Source: CAG-841 sp963614875 (GTDB lineage Bacteria; Bacillota; Clostridia; Oscillospirales; CAG-272). From it: a stretch of 35,612 bases of DNA. This document shows, in pieces, positions 33,411 to 35,612 of this stretch. The notes beneath the pieces were generated by a model. It ran no database searches and was not told the origin of the DNA. It saw nothing but the letters and a program-made list of their open reading frames with translations. The first letter of the stretch is position 1. The number at the start of each line of letters is the position of its first letter. Where the stretch lies: positions 1 to 35,612 of the forward strand of contig CAVEFC010000014.1 of the NCBI GenBank assembly GCA_963614875.1, read 5' to 3'. The translations under genes were made by a program, and so were the position numbers.

Positions 33411-34634
33411 TTGAAAAAAATATTTGCTTTATGCTATGCACTTTGTCTTTTGTTCTGTATTTCGCTTACGGTCGGAGCCGCAACACTTTCTCCGGGGCTT
33501 GACGTAATACGTTCGTCAATGAAAATGATAAAAACAAGCGTAGGAGAAAATTCCGTAAGCTTTACCGCAGAAGATTTTGAAAGCTTTATCGGTACGAAGG
33601 TATCGAAAATCAGAATAACATCATTGCCGAAGGAAGAAGCCGGCAAGCTTATGCTCGGTGAAAAAGAAGTAGCCGCAGGAGACGAAATAGATGCGGCATC
33701 GGTTGCGGCATTGCGTTTTGTTCCGGCCGCAAAGGAGGTTTCTGCCGGATTTGAATTTTCCGTAGGCGATAACAGCGAAACATTTTTATGCTCGGTAAGT
33801 ACGCTTGCTGCGCTCAATTTCGCGCCCACAGCAAGCAATGCCGCATTTGCCGCGGAAAAAGAAATTCCCTGTTTCGGTTCTCTTACCGCCACCGACGGCG
33901 AGGGTGACGCCGTGACATATTTTATCACCGCCGAAACAAAGCACGGCGAGCTGAGCCTTGATAATATCACGGGAAAATTCATTTACCTGCCCGACGAAAA
34001 TTTCAGCGGAAAGGATAATTTCAAATTTGTCGCAAAGGATTATTTCGGCAATATTTCAAAGGAAGCCGAAATTAAAATAACCGTTTCAAAAAGCAGTATA
34101 AAATATGCCGATATGACGGAAAACGATGCATATACCGCCGCATCCGTGCTTGGCAAAAAAGAAATTCTTATCGGAGAAACTATCGGCGGCGAGCGTTATT
34201 TTTATCCCGAAAAAACCGTTACAAGAGGTGAATTTCTTGTTATGGTTATGAGCGCGTGTAATCTGCCGTCATCGGAAAAAGCAGAAGCTACCGCATTTAT
34301 CGATGACAACGAAATATCTTCATATCAGCACAGATATGTCGTTGCCGCGGTTTCGGACGGAATTATTTTCGGCGTTGATTCGGAAGAAGGCAAACGTTTT
34401 GACGGCTCTTCTCCCATAACCGTAAAGCAAGCCGCAACAATTGTTTCAAGAATAATGTCAAAAACCGCACCCTCCCTTTCGGAGTCGCTTCCCGTTGCCG
34501 CCTCCTGCGGTGATGAAATAACCGATGAAGGTCTTGCGGCAATGGCGTCGCTCGGATATTTTTCGGGTATGAATTCCGAAGAAACTTTAACCCGTGCCGA
34601 CGCCGCAAAAATTATTTATCAGATGCTGAAATAG
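33411..34634 (+). CDS. Secreted cadherin-like/SLH domain protein
   Basis: A 407-residue exported protein. Signal peptide 1-23 (cleavage after VGA). Residues about 45-128 and 130-225 look like Ig/cadherin-like repeats (TATDGEGDAVTYFI, IYLPDENFSGKDNFKFVAKD). The C-terminal part (about 227-407) has S-layer-homology-like segments (FYPEKTVTRGEFLVMVM, VVAAVSDGIIFG, LTRADAAKIIYQMLK), which would bind secondary cell-wall polymer. The start is a TTG 7 nt after GGGAGGT. It lies after repeat array B and ends at its own terminator; no clear promoter is visible within the 70 nt between the array and the start. Confidence 0.85.
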   Translation: MKKIFALCYALCLLFCISLTVGAATLSPGLDVIRSSMKMIKTSVGENSVSFTAEDFESFIGTKVSKIRITSLPKEEAGKLMLGEKEVAAGDEIDAASVAALRFVPAAKEVSAGFEFSVGDNSETFLCSVSTLAALNFAPTASNAAFAAEKEIPCFGSLTATDGEGDAVTYFITAETKHGELSLDNITGKFIYLPDENFSGKDNFKFVAKDYFGNISKEAEIKITVSKSSIKYADMTENDAYTAASVLGKKEILIGETIGGERYFYPEKTVTRGEFLVMVMSACNLPSSEKAEATAFIDDNEISSYQHRYVVAAVSDGIIFGVDSEEGKRFDGSSPITVKQAATIVSRIMSKTAPSLSESLPVAASCGDEITDEGLAAMASLGYFSGMNSEETLTRADAAKIIYQMLK

Positions 34635-34645
34635 GGGGATAAAGC

Positions 34646-34673
34646 AAAAACCTCGCCGCTTGGCGAGGTTTTT
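34646..34673 (+). terminator. Terminator of the SLH protein gene
   Basis: A perfect 12-bp stem (34646-34657 with 34662-34673), GCTT loop, ending in T5, 11 nt past the stop codon. Confidence 0.9.
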
Positions 34674-34729
34674 GATATGTAATCAAAACCGGATTGCATA
34701 TTCAACAAAAGATAAATCAACACAAAAAG

Positions 34730-34933
34730 TTAATTAAATATACTGAGTACAAATGCCGCCACAATAGCAACAACGACTATTGCAACAATGACCCTGACTA
34801 TAACAGCCAGAATATTGGCTATATCTCCTACAATTCCTTTTCTTGTCAAAAGAAACGCAACCAGTGTACATAATAACCAGAACGCAATTATTATACCGAC
34901 AATTACTGCCGCAAAGATGAGTATTCCTTCCAT
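34730..34933 (-). CDS. Small two-TM membrane protein, unknown
   Basis: A 67-residue, very hydrophobic protein with two TM segments (about 4-30 and 38-65) around a short RKGIVGD loop. Not recognised. AGGAG lies 10 nt before the ATG. An overlapping ATG at 34940 is better spaced but opens a Cys/Asn-rich frame without protein character. Lower-GC base use than the housekeeping genes. Confidence 0.6.
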   Translation of the reverse strand: MEGILIFAAVIVGIIIAFWLLCTLVAFLLTRKGIVGDIANILAVIVRVIVAIVVVAIVAAFVLSIFN

Positions 34934-34977
34934 AAGTCATATTCTCCTAAAATAAAATTTCATTATTTTTGCCTTTC

Positions 34978-35211
34978 TTATATCAATGGCGTATTGTATA
35001 GGTTTTGGCTAAAATCAGAGCATGTAAGCTTTTGAACATCATCATAACTTTCGAAACAGTAATACCTTTTTTTACACATGCCATGATCGCCCTCATATTT
35101 GGCATAATATTCGCAATTTGCGCATACGGGTATATTTGACTTTTCAACTCTATCGAAATAGTTACCATTAGCCCTTCGCGCCGCGTTTGCAATTTTCTTA
35201 AATAATGACAT
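34978..35211 (-). CDS. Small protein with a C4-type putative zinc motif
   Basis: A 77-residue protein starting at ATG 35209-35211, after AAAGGAGG. The C-terminal half has CANCEYY, GMCKKRYYC and a later CSDF, giving five Cys in a zinc-ribbon-like layout. No family recognised. An in-frame extension to 35256 overlaps the terminator hairpin and is rejected. It lies directly downstream of the candidate RNA gene and may be expressed by read-through. Confidence 0.65.
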   Translation of the reverse strand: MSLFKKIANAARRANGNYFDRVEKSNIPVCANCEYYAKYEGDHGMCKKRYYCFESYDDVQKLTCSDFSQNLYNTPLI

Positions 35212-35237
35212 ATCCCTGTCCTCCTTTATGAAAAAAT

Positions 35238-35269
35238 TAAAAAAGTGTGACCTCAATAGAAGTCACACT
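35238..35269 (-). terminator. Terminator or attenuator before the small Cys protein gene
   Basis: An 8-bp perfect stem (35244-35251 with 35262-35269) with a 10-nt loop. On the minus strand it is followed by T6 and then ATTTTTTC. The SD of the 35211 gene lies about 20 nt further on. Confidence 0.7.
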
Positions 35270-35454
35270 GAAAATGCAAACTCCTATTGTTGCCACACAA
35301 TTTCAACAAACAAAGGATAACATTGAATCCTTTTTCCGTCAAGCGGAATTTGCATTTTTTCAAATTCATTCTTGACCGAAAAGAGAGTATAGTACTCCTG
35401 TTGACAAAACAAAAAAGAGTTATCCCTCAAAATTTGTTGATTCAATTGTGTGGC
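35238..35454 (-). ncRNA. Candidate structured small RNA (about 217 nt), class unknown
   Basis: The promoter at 35461-35489 puts the RNA start at about 35454, exactly at a long inverted repeat. Arms 35433-35454 and 35292-35310 pair over 19 bp with one 3-nt bulge. Inside, 35419-35427 pairs with 35313-35321 (9 bp, one G-U), 35412-35417 with 35330-35335, and 35401-35405 with 35338-35342. Two hairpins lie within (35385-35397 and 35346-35367). It ends with the terminator hairpin 35244-35269 and a T-run. There is no ORF with an SD inside. A closing stem joining the ends is reminiscent of 6S RNA, but this is only a shape argument. Confidence 0.45.
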
Positions 35455-35460
35455 ATGATT

Positions 35461-35489
35461 ATTGTATCACATGTTTTATTATTTTTCAA
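35461..35489 (-). promoter_or_regulatory. Promoter of the candidate small RNA
   Basis: Minus-strand TTGAAA (35484-35489), 17-bp spacer ending in TGTGA (extended -10), TACAAT (35461-35466). Confidence 0.65.
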
Positions 35490-35612
35490 GTGATTTCGTA
35501 AAAAATAGCAAGACGCATGCATCATTCTCATATTTTCATAAGTTTTTCCGTCCCCCAACATCGCCGCTCCGAGCAAACGCGATAAAAGAGAATCGATTCT
35601 CGCGGCTCGACG

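Noticed and set aside
35292..35454. MITE or other transposable remnant
   Set aside because: No target-site duplication was seen at the ends, and promoter and terminator fit an RNA gene better; not fully excluded.
35590..35605. Palindrome GAGAATCGATTCTC near the right edge
   Set aside because: A single 14-bp palindrome at the window end, without context to interpret it.

Overview
The window looks like a chromosomal segment of an uncultured, low-to-mid GC Clostridia (Bacillota), probably an Oscillospiraceae/Ruminococcaceae-type lineage. Evidence: strong Shine-Dalgarno (SD) sites, consensus sigma-A promoters, Thr-rich lipoproteins, and sporulation genes (a SpoIIQ-like M23 protein, pdaA, cwlD) beside Bacillota-type rnjA, rbgA and tig-clpP-clpX. 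Nothing was computed or searched; assignments rest on recognised motifs and reading the strands by eye.

Layout. 1-3280 (minus): three lipoprotein genes, the leftmost cut by the window edge, each with its own TTGACA-N17-TAwAAT promoter; two are close paralogues. 3543-4235: SpoIIQ-like gene with a possible sigma-F promoter. 4393-7804 (minus): tig-clpP-clpX, with a metallophosphoesterase gene upstream. 8698-8907 (+): a small DUF1540 protein. 8930-17182 (minus): a long colinear run secA - two related membrane proteins - lepB - rbgA - rnhB - yraN - M19 dipeptidase (protein export, ribosome assembly and housekeeping). 17389-18261 (+): a compact self-contained unit with a strong promoter, a multi-hairpin leader, an XhlA-like coiled-coil/TM protein and an LLH-type phage holin, with no other phage genes around it. 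18340-20261 (+): aspartokinase and an ECF-transporter S component. 20316-21805 (minus): pdaA and a second polysaccharide deacetylase. 21972-23036 (+): trmL and a DUF402 gene. 23072-24076 (minus): a XerC/D-type recombinase. 24235-26994 (+): membrane protein, cwlD, radA. 27353-29026 (minus): ribonuclease J. 29435-31170 (+): small membrane protein, DUF3343 protein, cysteine desulfurase. 31238-32725 (minus): DUF1846 protein. 33411-34634 (+): secreted SLH/cadherin-like protein. 34730-35489 (minus): two small proteins and a candidate structured RNA.

Two places stand out. First, a 74-bp tandem repeat with a 28-nt hairpin 'head' occurs at 26995-27212 and again, inverted, at 32977-33341, bracketing rnjA, the DUF3343/cysteine desulfurase genes and the DUF1846 gene. 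Second, the orphan holin unit appears to be controlled at the RNA level: hairpins cover the ribosome-binding sites of both genes, the first gene seems to start at ATA, and the holin has alternative starts. A third candidate is the 217-nt minus-strand RNA near the right edge, whose 5' end lies at a promoter and pairs with its 3' part over a long helix.
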